Shown here one piece after another: positions 9,070 through 17,219 of a DNA stretch of 64,000 nucleotides (position 1 is the first letter of the stretch; each line of letters opens with the position of its first letter). A model generated the notes under the pieces. It was not told where the DNA came from, made no database searches, and saw only the letters and a program-made list of their open reading frames with translations. The DNA is from Sipunculus nudus. Taxonomy: Eukaryota > Annelida > Sipuncula > Golfingiida > Sipunculidae. Location: the NCBI GenBank assembly GCA_026874595.1, contig CM049321.1:46803797-46867796 (forward strand), in the 5' to 3' direction. Position numbers and translations under genes: made by a program.

Positions 9070-11595
9070 ATACATTTGCGTAGCGGATTCCAGATATAAA
9101 CAAAGGAAAATTTTGAAGAATATTAATGTTAATGCCATTCAATATTTTTTTTACTGTGAATAGTCGATCTTTTTTTCTTTACGATCAAATCAAACTCAGA
9201 ATATTTTCTATTCGAGTTCATTTACACAATAGAAATTTAAACATCTTGTGATACTACATTGTAGATATTCCATGTGACCAAAGCGCTGATGGTAAGCTGA
9301 TGATCTTTATCTCTTTGGAAACACATATAGTCTTCAGCTTGAGTAAATAGGATAATCTGATAATAGGACGTAGCCAAGTGAAGGCATGAGAGGTCCTCGG
9401 TTCGTTTTTAATGACAAAATTGGCAAACCTTGATTGGACTTTGCACATGAAATATTAGGAATAACACATCAATCTTGTCGTATGATATATGTTTATACTC
9501 CTTCAACAGACAGCGATTGATATATCCTTAATAAAACATGTGAATACGTAAATCATTATCACTAGCTGTTTAGAACAAGCAGTTTTGACATCTGATAATA
9601 TTTTTCTCATTCTTTGTTTATTGTAAATCAGTGTATATTTACCACATACACACTATGTAGTTCATTTTGTTATTACTCATGAAAATGTTTCAATCAAAGT
9701 TGATAAATATGGAAAAAAAAGAAAGATGGCGGATGAGCTCCTTCAACAACTAAGAATGTCACGAATATGAGTGTTTTGCCATAACGTCCAAAAACAAAGG
9801 GTAATTGAGAAGGATATGAGAAGCTCAAATAATGATTTTTTAATATTCCCAGAAACACTTCTTGTCACTGAATAGGCACTATTGATATCCACAAGCATTA
9901 AGGTTTTTGCACCATTAAGTAATTTACGTTGTGCCATCAGGGTATGCATGTGTACTTACATTATATAAAAATGTTGTTTCGTCGGTGCGGATGAAGTGTT
10001 ATTAAGTATTTTTTTTTTTTATTTTAAATGTAAAATCCAATGATTGACATAATTGTAATTCATTACACGTATATATTAGTATCATCATATGTCACATTTA
10101 GATTATGTTCACATTTTTGTGCAGAAGGGAAGCAACCATTGCCTTATTTAAGACATGGATGTACAGCTAACGAAGAAGGTAAACATAATTTGAAAGTTTC
10201 AAATACTCACATAATGTAATACCTCGGAGAGAAACTTAATTGTAAACAAATCAGATTACCTCACATTTTATATTGCCAGTCCTTTTCATATCAGTAAATA
10301 TTAGAATTCTAGGAAGTACATACATTCTCAGAAAAAAAGATGGACTGAGGTCTTAAATAATTATAATAATTATAATTTAAATGTAATAATTATAATTATA
10401 ATAATTATTATGATTATAGTCATTATATCTTTATATTAAGAGTGAATAGTGGCTATTTTTAACAGGTTCTTTGTGAACATAACCCAGATTTCCATATATT
10501 CAGGCTCTAGAATGGACCAAGTTTACCTCATTAGGGCACCCCTCTTGAAACAAGCTCAACAATAATATCGTTCATGCTCCTATCCGAGCGGTAACGATAT
10601 AAAACAAATTTGATTGTATCCATTAGACTGATTTTAATTATAAAATATAATGAATATATGTCATATATTTCATATACATATATTTCTGTATTTCAGAAAT
10701 AAAAGAAATTGTGAACCTTGAAACATTTCTGGATATGTTCCTTGGTATCAGGGCCAGAGGGTACACTGTACTAAAGGCAGCCATTATGTGTAAAATACAA
10801 AACAGGTGGAAACAAATACTTGGGGTCGTCTTCAGAAATTGTGTGATTAATGACGCAAAACAACCTAGAACACGACATGCAGAAGAAAATCTAATGCTAC
10901 AAATGAAGCACCGAGTTGATAAAGAAAATATCAAACAGGAACGGAGAAAAACTAAGAAAGGATGTGAATTCTGGACTGTTATAAACAATCAACCTTGTAT
11001 TTTCTGCAGCGGCGCGCACCCGAGAGGTATTCCTCATATGCCTAATCTAAAGAATTATATCTTTGATCAATTTGGAATATCAACATTTAAGCTTGCATGG
11101 AGTAATTTTTGCCCAAAATTAATACTAAATCACCAAGACTGTACTCCTCGTTTTAACAAGTACATGCCTAATAAAAGCACACAGGACATTGATGCTGCTG
11201 TAAGTTCATATAACAATTTGATGGGGAGAGGGTTTAAGATGCAGGTTTGTGAATGGAGAGAATGGTTAAATCGGGCAAAACGGGAAAATATCGGAAGTAA
11301 AATTAATCAATATAAAAGGGACCGTGTACGTCAGACGGAGTGTGAAATGCAGGTGATAAGTAACAAAATTAAAACCGGTTTCTGGAAAAAAGACGATTGT
11401 TTGTATGAGACTGATGAGGAAACCGAAAGCGACAAAACGCTCATCGGCACCAAAGCCTTGCGCCCACCACAGCAACCTTTGCAATCAGGCTCCGGGGCAC
11501 AAATGCATCGTCCCCAAGCAACGTACAAAGAAAGAAGAAACACACCCGCCCCACACGCCTTAGTTTTATGTCAATCATCCGCCTCACTTTACTAA
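250..11595 (+). CDS. Gene A: microexon-encoded Thr-rich stalk plus AID/APOBEC-like deaminase (5' partial, spliced)
   Basis: Exons inferred by eye: 250-288, 1115-1153, 1835-1873, 2269-2307, 2810-2848, 3062-3100, 4034-4072, 4453-4491, 4883-4921, 5423-5461, 8295-8333, 8879-8917, 9265-9291, 10125-10178, 10697-11595. Each internal exon has a pyrimidine-rich acceptor ending in AG and a GT donor (mostly AAG/GTAA). All lengths are multiples of 3 and every junction is phase 1, so the chain reads without a stop into the terminal exon. It gives 183 stalk residues (12 units of 13, then 9 and 18 residues) and a 299-residue deaminase domain. The Thr/Ser/Pro-rich stalk looks mucin-like, so secretion or surface display is plausible, but no signal peptide exon is in the window. 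Function is inferred: deamination of nucleic acid, possibly in defence. No transcript evidence was available. Confidence 0.65.
669..705 (+). pseudogene. Dead stalk microexon A2
   Basis: Sequence resembling a stalk exon (CAACGACAACAGTATACTCC) has lost its acceptor through a 5-nt deletion relative to copy B, where TTTTCAGAGCC remains (27624 onward). The 3' half is degenerate and has no donor in either copy, so it was probably already dead before the duplication. Confidence 0.6.
1115..1153 (+). CDS. Stalk microexon A3 (39 nt)
   Basis: Reads EPSTTVYSDTTEQ in phase 1, the consensus unit. Acceptor TTCTAATCAG, donor AAG/GTATAA. Thr and Ser make up five of its thirteen residues. Confidence 0.7.
1835..1873 (+). 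CDS. Stalk microexon A4 (39 nt)
   Basis: Reads EQRTTVYPDTTEQ in phase 1. Acceptor TTTCTAATCAG, donor AAG/GTAAAT. It is the first exon of a three-exon higher-order block that recurs as the 4453, 4883 and 5423 exons. Confidence 0.7.
2269..2307 (+). CDS. Stalk microexon A5 (39 nt)
   Basis: Reads EPSTTVYSDTTEQ in phase 1. Acceptor GATTCTAATCAG, donor AAG/GTATAT. Counterpart of the 4883 exon in the higher-order repeat. Confidence 0.7.
2810..2848 (+). CDS. Stalk microexon A6 (39 nt)
   Basis: Starts CG rather than AG, so the junction residue becomes Ala: APTTTVFSDTTEQ. Acceptor TTCTTATCAG, donor AAG/GTATGT. Only 213 bp separate it from the next exon, the shortest intron in the array. Confidence 0.7.
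3062..3100 (+). CDS. Stalk microexon A7 (39 nt)
   Basis: Reads EQRTTVYADTTDQ in phase 1. Acceptor AATCTTATCAG, donor AAG/GTACAT. Confidence 0.68.
3494..3532 (+). pseudogene. Stalk microexon A8 with broken acceptor
   Basis: The body still reads EPSTTVYSDSTEQ and the donor AAG/GTATAT is intact, but the acceptor is AATCTG instead of AATCAG. The nearest AG lies 2 nt inside and would give a 37-nt exon out of frame. The same change is in copy B (30408-30446), so it predates the duplication. Confidence 0.65.
4034..4072 (+). CDS. Stalk microexon A9 (39 nt)
   Basis: Reads EPTKTVYSDTTEQ in phase 1. Acceptor CATTCTTATCAG, strong donor AAG/GTAAGC. Confidence 0.7.
4453..4491 (+). CDS. Stalk microexon A10 (39 nt)
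   Basis: Reads EQRTTVYPDTTEQ, identical in protein to the 1835 exon, 2618 bp upstream. Acceptor GATTCTAATCAG, donor AAG/GTAAAT. Confidence 0.7.
4883..4921 (+). CDS. Stalk microexon A11 (39 nt)
   Basis: Reads EPGTTVYSDTTEH. The last codon is CAC instead of CAA, so the donor context is CACG/GTATAT. Acceptor GATTCTAATCAG. Confidence 0.66.
5423..5461 (+). CDS. Stalk microexon A12 (39 nt)
   Basis: Reads APTTTAYSDSTEQ in phase 1, counterpart of the 2810 exon. Acceptor TTCTTATCAG, donor AAG/GTAAGC. It is followed by a 2.8-kb intron carrying an unrelated inserted block. Confidence 0.7.
5830..8180. other. Inserted block of non-intron-like sequence
   Basis: Array intron sequence stops near 5830 and resumes near 8180 (TTTGCCATGAAGTTTCTTGACAG resembles the array motif TTTGCCGTAATGTTTCTTTACAG). 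The 2.35 kb between is more GC-rich and contains no convincing stalk exon. A 100-codon frame at 6103-6405 and one at 7324-7521 match nothing I recognise. No terminal inverted repeats or LTRs were found. A decayed coding segment lies at its right end. Probably a mobile element or captured gene fragment of unknown type. Confidence 0.5.
7726..8190 (+). pseudogene. Decayed unrecognised coding segment
   Basis: An ATG-less frame is open from 7726 to 7989 (88 codons), including SPRPMTTLDNYTKRADPGV and YYIPVLTSYLLTDLGPSFKY. Protein-like sequence continues in the +1 frame from 7991 (DNQAEWALSLEASVYVPPQ) to a TGA at 8087-8089, and beyond it (QPEEYISVPTSKL) to about 8190. One frameshift and one internal stop therefore separate what looks like a single older protein of at least 150 residues. 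Both lesions are shared with copy B (34640-35104), so they predate the duplication. I do not recognise the family. Confidence 0.5.
8295..8333 (+). CDS. Stalk microexon A13 (39 nt, diverged)
   Basis: Reads EAKTTGYYATTEQ in phase 1, more diverged than the upstream units. Acceptor AATTCTACTCAG, donor AAG/GTAAGT, a near-perfect donor. Confidence 0.7.
8879..8917 (+). CDS. Stalk microexon A14 (39 nt, diverged)
   Basis: Reads ESSTIETMTISEE in phase 1. It keeps the 39-nt length and Thr/Ser/Glu content but little sequence identity to the consensus unit. Acceptor GATTTTTTCTCAG, donor AAG/GTGAAG. Confidence 0.65.
9025..9067. repeat. ATT microsatellite
   Basis: Imperfect (ATT)n tract inside the intron between the 8879 and 9265 exons; also in copy B near 35940-35981. 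Confidence 0.9.
9265..9291 (+). CDS. Candidate 27-nt microexon
   Basis: Acceptor ACTACATTGTAG, donor ATG/GTAAGC. In phase 1 it reads DIPCDQSAD with no stop and keeps frame. It is not a stalk repeat and carries a single Cys. The pyrimidine tract is weaker than in other exons, so this is less certain. It is identical in copy B (36179-36205). Confidence 0.5.
10125..10178 (+). CDS. Linker exon before the deaminase (54 nt)
   Basis: Reads EGKQPLPYLRHGCTANEE in phase 1. Acceptor TTTTTGTGCAG, donor AAG/GTAAAC. It ends with the same EE-G junction style as the 8879 exon and joins the terminal exon 518 bp downstream in frame. Confidence 0.65.
10697..11595 (+). CDS. Terminal exon: AID/APOBEC-like zinc-dependent deaminase domain
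   Basis: Acceptor TGTATTTCAG; the frame is open from the splice site (E-I-K-E-I-V) to TAA, 299 residues, with no ATG before residue 14, as expected of a spliced 3' exon. Predicted strands at 23-35 and 38-50 precede the motif RHAEENLM (His61 at 10876, Glu63), then EFWTVINNQPCIFC (Cys101, Cys104). Deaminases of this superfamily use His and two Cys for zinc and Glu for proton transfer. The 36-residue HAE-PC spacing is longer than usual for APOBECs. A strand (STFKLAWSNF) and the segment NLMGRGFKMQVCEWREW match the later APOBEC pattern of a GL..L...G helix, a strand and an aromatic. The tail (~235-299) is acidic, then Pro/Gln-rich. It could instead belong to another deaminase clade. Assignment rests on motifs read by eye. 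Confidence 0.6.
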
Positions 11596-11867
11596 GATGT
11601 AACCAGAGTGGGGCAAAAAGTTACAAAATTATTTTTTTAAATTAACTTTCTTATATATTAACATTGGATAATGTTGCGTCACATGAAACAATACATTCTC
11701 TTAATTGAATCCATTTTCACCACAGAATGTTAGACCGCAAGATGCATATGCAGCGATCATCTAAAACGGCTCTGGACTTGCTACAAACAATGGTCAAATT
11801 GATTTAAATGGCTTATGATATCAGCTGAAAAAAAAGCTTCGACCTGTGTCACTTATTTTAATTACAA

Positions 11868-11873
11868 AATAAA
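11868..11873 (+). terminator. Candidate polyadenylation signal, gene A
   Basis: AATAAA 273 nt after the stop codon; preserved in copy B at 38532-38537. No other canonical hexamer was noticed nearer the stop. Confidence 0.4.
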
Positions 11874-11969
11874 CAGCGCTCTCCGTGTATTTATATTGGT
11901 CTGGTGGATGAGTGTTTGCCGTATTACAATTACAATATCAGATTTACACGAACGCGTAACATAATCCTT

Positions 11970-12260
11970 CGCACCTGCTTCTGTGGGTCAGGGGTAGAGC
12001 ACAGCACCCAAAGCCGTTCAAATCTCAGTCGAGGCGGTAAGATTTTCACAGTCGGCCAGCACCCAATGTAAGCGCTCTGCGAGCTAAATTGAAAGGCTGG
12101 TCCCCACAGCCGTGAGTCATTCACAAACCAGTGCGTCTCTGGGAAATTCCTCGGTTTCATGTCCAAGCAATGGGGATGATTACACACCATGGACCCACCA
12201 GTGCGGTAGAAACCTGACCTGGGTAACAACCGGATGCATAACTTTTATGATAGGAAGCGA
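11970..12260 (+). mobile_element. tRNA-derived SINE-like element
   Basis: Contains a Pol III-like A-box region (GGGTCAGGGGTAGAGCAC) and a B-box-like CGTTCAAATCTC about 35 nt later, followed by a conserved body with AATGGGGATGATTACACACC. A related element is at 16375-16640 and an inverted diverged one at 12690-12935. Family name not assigned. Confidence 0.55.
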
Positions 12261-12689
12261 GTTCTACCGCCCTGCTAAATAGTTCCACACCGAAATGGAA
12301 TTCTGCAGATGTACATTCTAAAACTAATAATTAAATGAGAAAGCATTAAAAATGGAGGTGGTTACCACTTCTAAATTAGGAAAAAAAGGGAAAAAAAAAC
12401 GCGAATATATCTAAGCATCGGCTGCTTACAAATATCATCGATATTATAAACAAATACAATTATAAAGAAACACCATTTTTATTGGAAACTCCTTGTTTTG
12501 GACAAGACTGCAATAGTTGATCCTGTAACAGAGGTGTTTGTGCACGAGAATTCTGGTAGAGTGTTTTACAAATATGAAACGAAATGGACAATTACGCTTT
12601 TCTAAACATTTGCAATGGCTATACGTCTTCACTATATTTCTTTTATTGGAAGTGACCGCCTCCAATTTTGTAATTCTAACTAAACTACC

Positions 12690-12935
12690 TATGCATACAT
12701 CTGCAGAATTCCATTCTGGTTTCGGACTACGTAACAGGGCAAAATCACACGCTTCCTCTCATTGTATATCCCAGCATAAACAACGCCCGATGACTACTGC
12801 ACCTGCTGGCCCTGGGTGCGTAATCGTCCCCATTACATGGAAAATATTACTGTCTCTACTGAGAAACGAATTCAAGATCTCTCGACTTTGAGTCACGTGC
12901 TCCACCCCTGTGCATCAGAAGCCGGTTAGGTTGCA
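12690..12935 (-). mobile_element. Inverted, diverged copy of the same SINE-like family
   Basis: The reverse complement aligns to 11975-12316: shared pieces are GGAATTCTGCAGATGTA, AATGGGGA.GATTAC.CACC, and CAGGGGT.GAGCAC followed by CAAAG.CG. Together the two arms form a large imperfect inverted repeat with about 370 bp between. An open frame across it (12538-12891) is probably incidental. Confidence 0.5.
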
Positions 12936-13710
12936 CGTATTTATATGTAGACAGTGCTAGCTATTATGCGAGAACTGTCACAATTACAGATTCTTTATGT
13001 ACCTATTATTCCAAAAATGTTAAGTGATATGATAATTCATTTGATCCATGATATTCCAGTGAAATTCTTTGGTATAGAATGCCATGACAAGAAATAAAGG
13101 GAAGGTCGTTAATTTCTGAAGATAATAAAAATTTTAAGATTGTAATGCCTAACATTTTACGGTCTCTCTTCAGAAAGCGAAATAATAAAAGGAATATGAA
13201 CAGACGCACTACATTGTTTAAATGTTATTAATAATTTTCTAAGTCTTACCTTCATTTTAAGTTCGGGAAACTACGGAGGAAAGTCCCAAAACGTAAACAT
13301 GTGGCACCTCACGTCCGCATACCGATTTTTTTTTAAATCATACCCGCCCCTATGTAAAATAATTCAGCCAAAAAGACATATAATTCGCTTTAGTCCGCGG
13401 AGGTTGTGAGCCCAAGATCAATATTAATTAAAATACAGTTACACCGAGAGAATTTACAGTTGATTAAGAGGGCAATGTCTAAATATTAAGTTCGGAACGT
13501 AATAATAAAATAAACTGTGATGTAAATATAAGTATCGGTGTCAGTAATTCTTCTTAAATGGATTCTCACCAGTAATAGTTATATGATCAGCTCATTTTAT
13601 ATTAATTTATTCATACCAAAAATCCATCAAAATGTAAAATATCTTTTACATAAAGTTTCCGAAAGCAAACGGTATTAAAAAAAGATGTTTTAATTGTATT
13701 ATTGCTTTCG

Positions 13711-13935
13711 TGGTGGCGGTGATGGTAAAGATGGCGGTAACGGTGATGCTATTGGTGATGCTAGTGGTTATGATAGTTGTGGTTATAGTGGTAGTGGTGA
13801 TGGTGGTGACAGTGGTGGTGATGGTAAGTAACTTTCTTCTTTCTTGGTATTAGTGGTGATTGTGGTAACGGTTAGAACCTTTCCGCTTTGATGCTACTAG
13901 TGGTGAAGGTGATAAGGGTGGTGGTATTGCTAGTA
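13711..13935. repeat. GGTGRT-type minisatellite
   Basis: Degenerate hexamer array (GGTGAT, GGTAGT, GGCGGT). Copy B (about 40375-40650) has extra units. It can be read as a Gly/Asp/Ser-rich peptide, but no gene context supports that. Confidence 0.8.
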
Positions 13936-14137
13936 ATGCCAATGATTGTCGGCGGAGGTGGGTTTACACTACAAGTATCAAACTGATACTGTGTGATAGC
14001 AGCTCTCAACATTTTCCTTTTCTTAGTATTGTATATTTCCATTACTGAGTTTATTAAAATACCTTATAATTAAAACAACGATGTATCATACTTGTTTATC
14101 AATACAATGTATAGTGTAAATGTGCATGGTTAACGGT

Positions 14138-14144
<7 letters not shown>

Positions 14145-14173
<29 letters not shown>

Positions 14174-14189
14174 ACGAGATGGTTGTACA

Positions 14190-14229
<40 letters not shown>
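14145..14229. repeat. GT and TA microsatellites
   Basis: (GT)n at 14145-14173 followed by (TA)n at 14191-14229. Both differ in length from copy B (40835-40855 and about 40874-40913). Confidence 0.9.
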
Positions 14230-14232
<3 letters not shown>

Positions 14233-14499
14233 TTTGTTCATCGTCGGGGTCTCTCATGATTATAAACCTACAGACGTCTCATTCAATGATTAGATAATAT
14301 ATTTTCGTTGATTTGTTTCATTAATTACATAAATCCGTGAACACTCAGAATTTACCAGTATAGTTAAGAACACTGATAAAGAAAAAGTACCATTTGATAG
14401 CCTATCACTGTCCTTCCGTTATCTTTGCCGGTAAAATCTTGACCACTCTTTTCGGTTGTTCATTAGTAGTCAGGTCACGCCAAATCTTAGCATATTGGA

Positions 14500-14571
14500 G
14501 TTATAAATGTCCAGGAGCTGGATTTGTGACCAGTGGCGCCAATTTATCTTCAAGGGTGGGGGGATAACTCC

Positions 14572-14603
<32 letters not shown>

Positions 14604-14654
14604 ATATCGCATGTATGACACATTTCAAATACATTAGCACCCATATGACACATT

Positions 14655-14700
<46 letters not shown>

Positions 14701-15108
14701 ATTACATTTCAAATATACTGCAATAAAGTAAAAGGTTTTAGAAAATAAGGTATTGTGTTTCCAGTATATAAATTATTCAAAACTAGTGTTAGATGTAATA
14801 TTTCATAGTAAACTCACAAATGACACAAAAGTCTATAATTCTATTCATTAATATTTTTATTTGCAATATATAAATATTATTCTCTGAATAGTGTGGGGGG
14901 GGGATGATTACATTCACTACTGGATATATACCCCCCTTCCCCCTCCCCCTATATTGACGCCCCTGGTGGGACCGCGTCGTTTGGTTTCGAATCCCGTTAT
15001 TCCGCGCTGAGAAGTCTTGGCCAAAGTCTTAACCATAATGATGCACTCTCTCCACCCAGAAGTGAATGGGTACTGATCGTGTATAAGCGTTCAGGCACAT
15101 GTGGAACG
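14500..15108 (+). mobile_element. SINE-like element interrupted by a MITE
   Basis: After the MITE insertion at 14531-14965, sequence resumes with a B-box-like GGTTTCGAATCCCG and CTCTCCACCCAGAAGTGAAT, a motif style common in invertebrate tRNA-derived SINEs. Copy B has lost about 115 bp of this part (around 41690). Confidence 0.45.
14531..14965. mobile_element. hAT-type MITE, copy A
   Basis: Left end CAGTGGCGCCAATTTA and right end (reverse complement) CAGGGGCGTCAATATA form terminal inverted repeats of the CAGNGGCG type common in hAT elements. The left 8-bp target duplication is TTTGTGAC (14523-14530). The right flank here is changed (GTGGGACC) but is intact in copy B. The interior holds CA and TA microsatellites (14572-14602, 14656-14697) and C-rich tracts, with no transposase. 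Confidence 0.7.
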
Positions 15109-16374
15109 GATAACCCTAACACTTCCACAAAGGAACGTGTTAGTGTTTATGTTCAAAGAGAGCCCAGAAAAGCTGCAAGAAAAAATAGTCTGAAAGACCA
15201 AAGAGAAACGTGTAAATTCGGATGAGACTCTCTTAGTGATATCAAAACATACACAAAAACTGTTACCTTGTTCAACTAATAAATTGTTCTACGGACCCCC
15301 GAGCCAGAAATAAAAAGTAAGGGGGCGTTTTTTTTGTAACCATGAATTTAAAATACGCGAAAACGTGCGGCATTCCTGGTGGGAATGGTGCCAAACGGGA
15401 TTATCCACTTTAAATCAGACTTTTTCTTAACCCGGAAGTTTCGAGTGCAGTGTTCTCCATTTAAAAGCAATCCCCGATTTTGATCTTGATATACATAAGC
15501 AGACACAGGTTGGTTTACTACTGACCTATATTGTCTTCTATTTACAGGGGGCGTAGATGCATTAAAACCCAATGCATAAGTGTATAGCAGGTGCTAACTA
15601 GTTCATCTAACCTCTAGGAAACTCTTTTATGGTAACAGCGTCGGAGATTAAGTTATGATATTTGGATATATCGGTATAATATTTTTTAAAAAGGCTTGCG
15701 AACACTTACTGAGACCCTCACAAAAGTTCCCCGCGTTCGCGGATTGGTTAGGGAAACATCTCGATGACAAATATAACAATACACATTTGCCTGTAATTAG
15801 TATTTTAGTATATGTTCTGTTGTTAATTTAAATAATTATGTTTTTTAAAGGATAAATAAATACATTTTATCATATATTGAATATAGTTATTTTTATCCCA
15901 CTGTAAAGGTGCAGGCATCCCATTTAAGTAAGCTTCCTCGTATACATGACAGGTGGCGCCAACTGTATTCATGTATTCGTAACATACAACAATATATTTA
16001 TCTCTGGAGTGGTTTTACATATACGCCTGATATTAATACATCCTTGATACACTTACCAGGTGCATAAGTTTGGTGGTGACATATGTGATCGTTTCTTTGT
16101 AGCGTCCAACCATAAATTTGTTTGGTTAAAACATGCACATATATCAAGATGTGTTGATGAATCAACATGATATTTATTAATCTTGGTAAGCCCGGTCGTA
16201 GAAAGCATTTATCTCAGAAGTTGATAAATGAATCAAGAGATGCATTTATTTCAGGAGTGGTATGAGGTAACGCGCCTAAAATGTGCATGTCCGTACTTCT
16301 ACGAATGGGTTAAATGTAACAAGACTGGTGGCGTCACCTAATATCAATTTCATCAATCGACAAGGGACAATGTT
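15109..16374. other. Non-coding intergenic sequence
   Basis: No convincing exon, RNA gene or structured repeat seen. The frame on the minus strand at 15348-15572 shows no recognisable domain. Confidence 0.5.
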
Positions 16375-16640
16375 CTAGGCGTAGTGCACAATGCTCAAAG
16401 CCGGGAGATTTCGAATCTCAGCCGAGGCGGTGAGATTCATTACGGTCGGGCTGATTCATGATTTTTGCAGGAGCTCTTTGCAGGCTTACTGGGAAGGCCC
16501 TGACCCACTGCCGTGTTTCACTATCAAAAAGTGCGCCTTTCGGGGGTTATACACACATAGACCGGAGACAGATAACAGTACAAGGATGCCCTCAGGTGCT
16601 CCTGTCTACACATACAGCTTCGTGCAAGTATAGGAAAGGG
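16375..16640 (+). mobile_element. tRNA-derived SINE-like element
   Basis: Contains GATTTCGAATCTCAGCCGAG (B-box-like), closely matching the element at 11970 (TTCAAATCTCAGTCGAG), then a common body. Present in copy B near 42955-43220. Confidence 0.5.
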
Positions 16641-16723
16641 ACACACTTAAATTTACTCAAACAATGATCTACACCTCAGTGACGGTGGAACGTTGATACG
16701 AATTGGAGGGAGGAGGAAGAATG

Positions 16724-16731
<8 letters not shown>

Positions 16732-16779
<48 letters not shown>

Positions 16780-17035
16780 TAATTAAATAATGCAAGTGAA
16801 ATTATCATATTCTTACCTACCACTCACAAGCTCACTTCCACACCCATCCACAAGCGCATTGACTCACTTAACACATTGACTCACAAGCTCATTCACTCCC
16901 CCCCCCCCTTACTTAGTCTAAAGCTGGCTCACAAGCATTCAATTGTTAGCTCTCTCATATGCTCACTCAATCACTCATTCACAAGTTGACCCCCAGCTGG
17001 TTCACCCACAAGCTCTGAAGCTCACTCGCTCAATC
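16732..17035. repeat. TA microsatellite and CTCAC-rich low-complexity tract
   Basis: (TA)n at 16732-16779, then from about 16815 a degenerate array of CTCACAAGCTCA-like units. A short GC-rich palindromic stretch follows (17115-17165). All are in copy B at about 43305-43600. Confidence 0.8.
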
Positions 17036-17219
17036 ACTTGCCGACTACATACATCCATCAAAACACAATTACACACGCAGTCCTTCATAAACACAGGGTA
17101 GTAACAAAAGCGGATACGGGGGAGGGTCCAGGGGTACCGCCCCCTTTTTTCAGCCGCCGTAATACTGGCGCCGCTCACCGGATTAATTACCTGTACCACT
17201 TCTGAATGTCTTCCCCAAC

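Noticed and set aside
10638..10988. Long minus-strand frame opposite the deaminase exon (also 37439-37912)
   Set aside because: It is the antisense shadow of the terminal exon and has no domain.
11990..12070. Possible tRNA gene (A-box and B-box-like sequence)
   Set aside because: No cloverleaf with matching acceptor stem; better explained as a tRNA-derived SINE.
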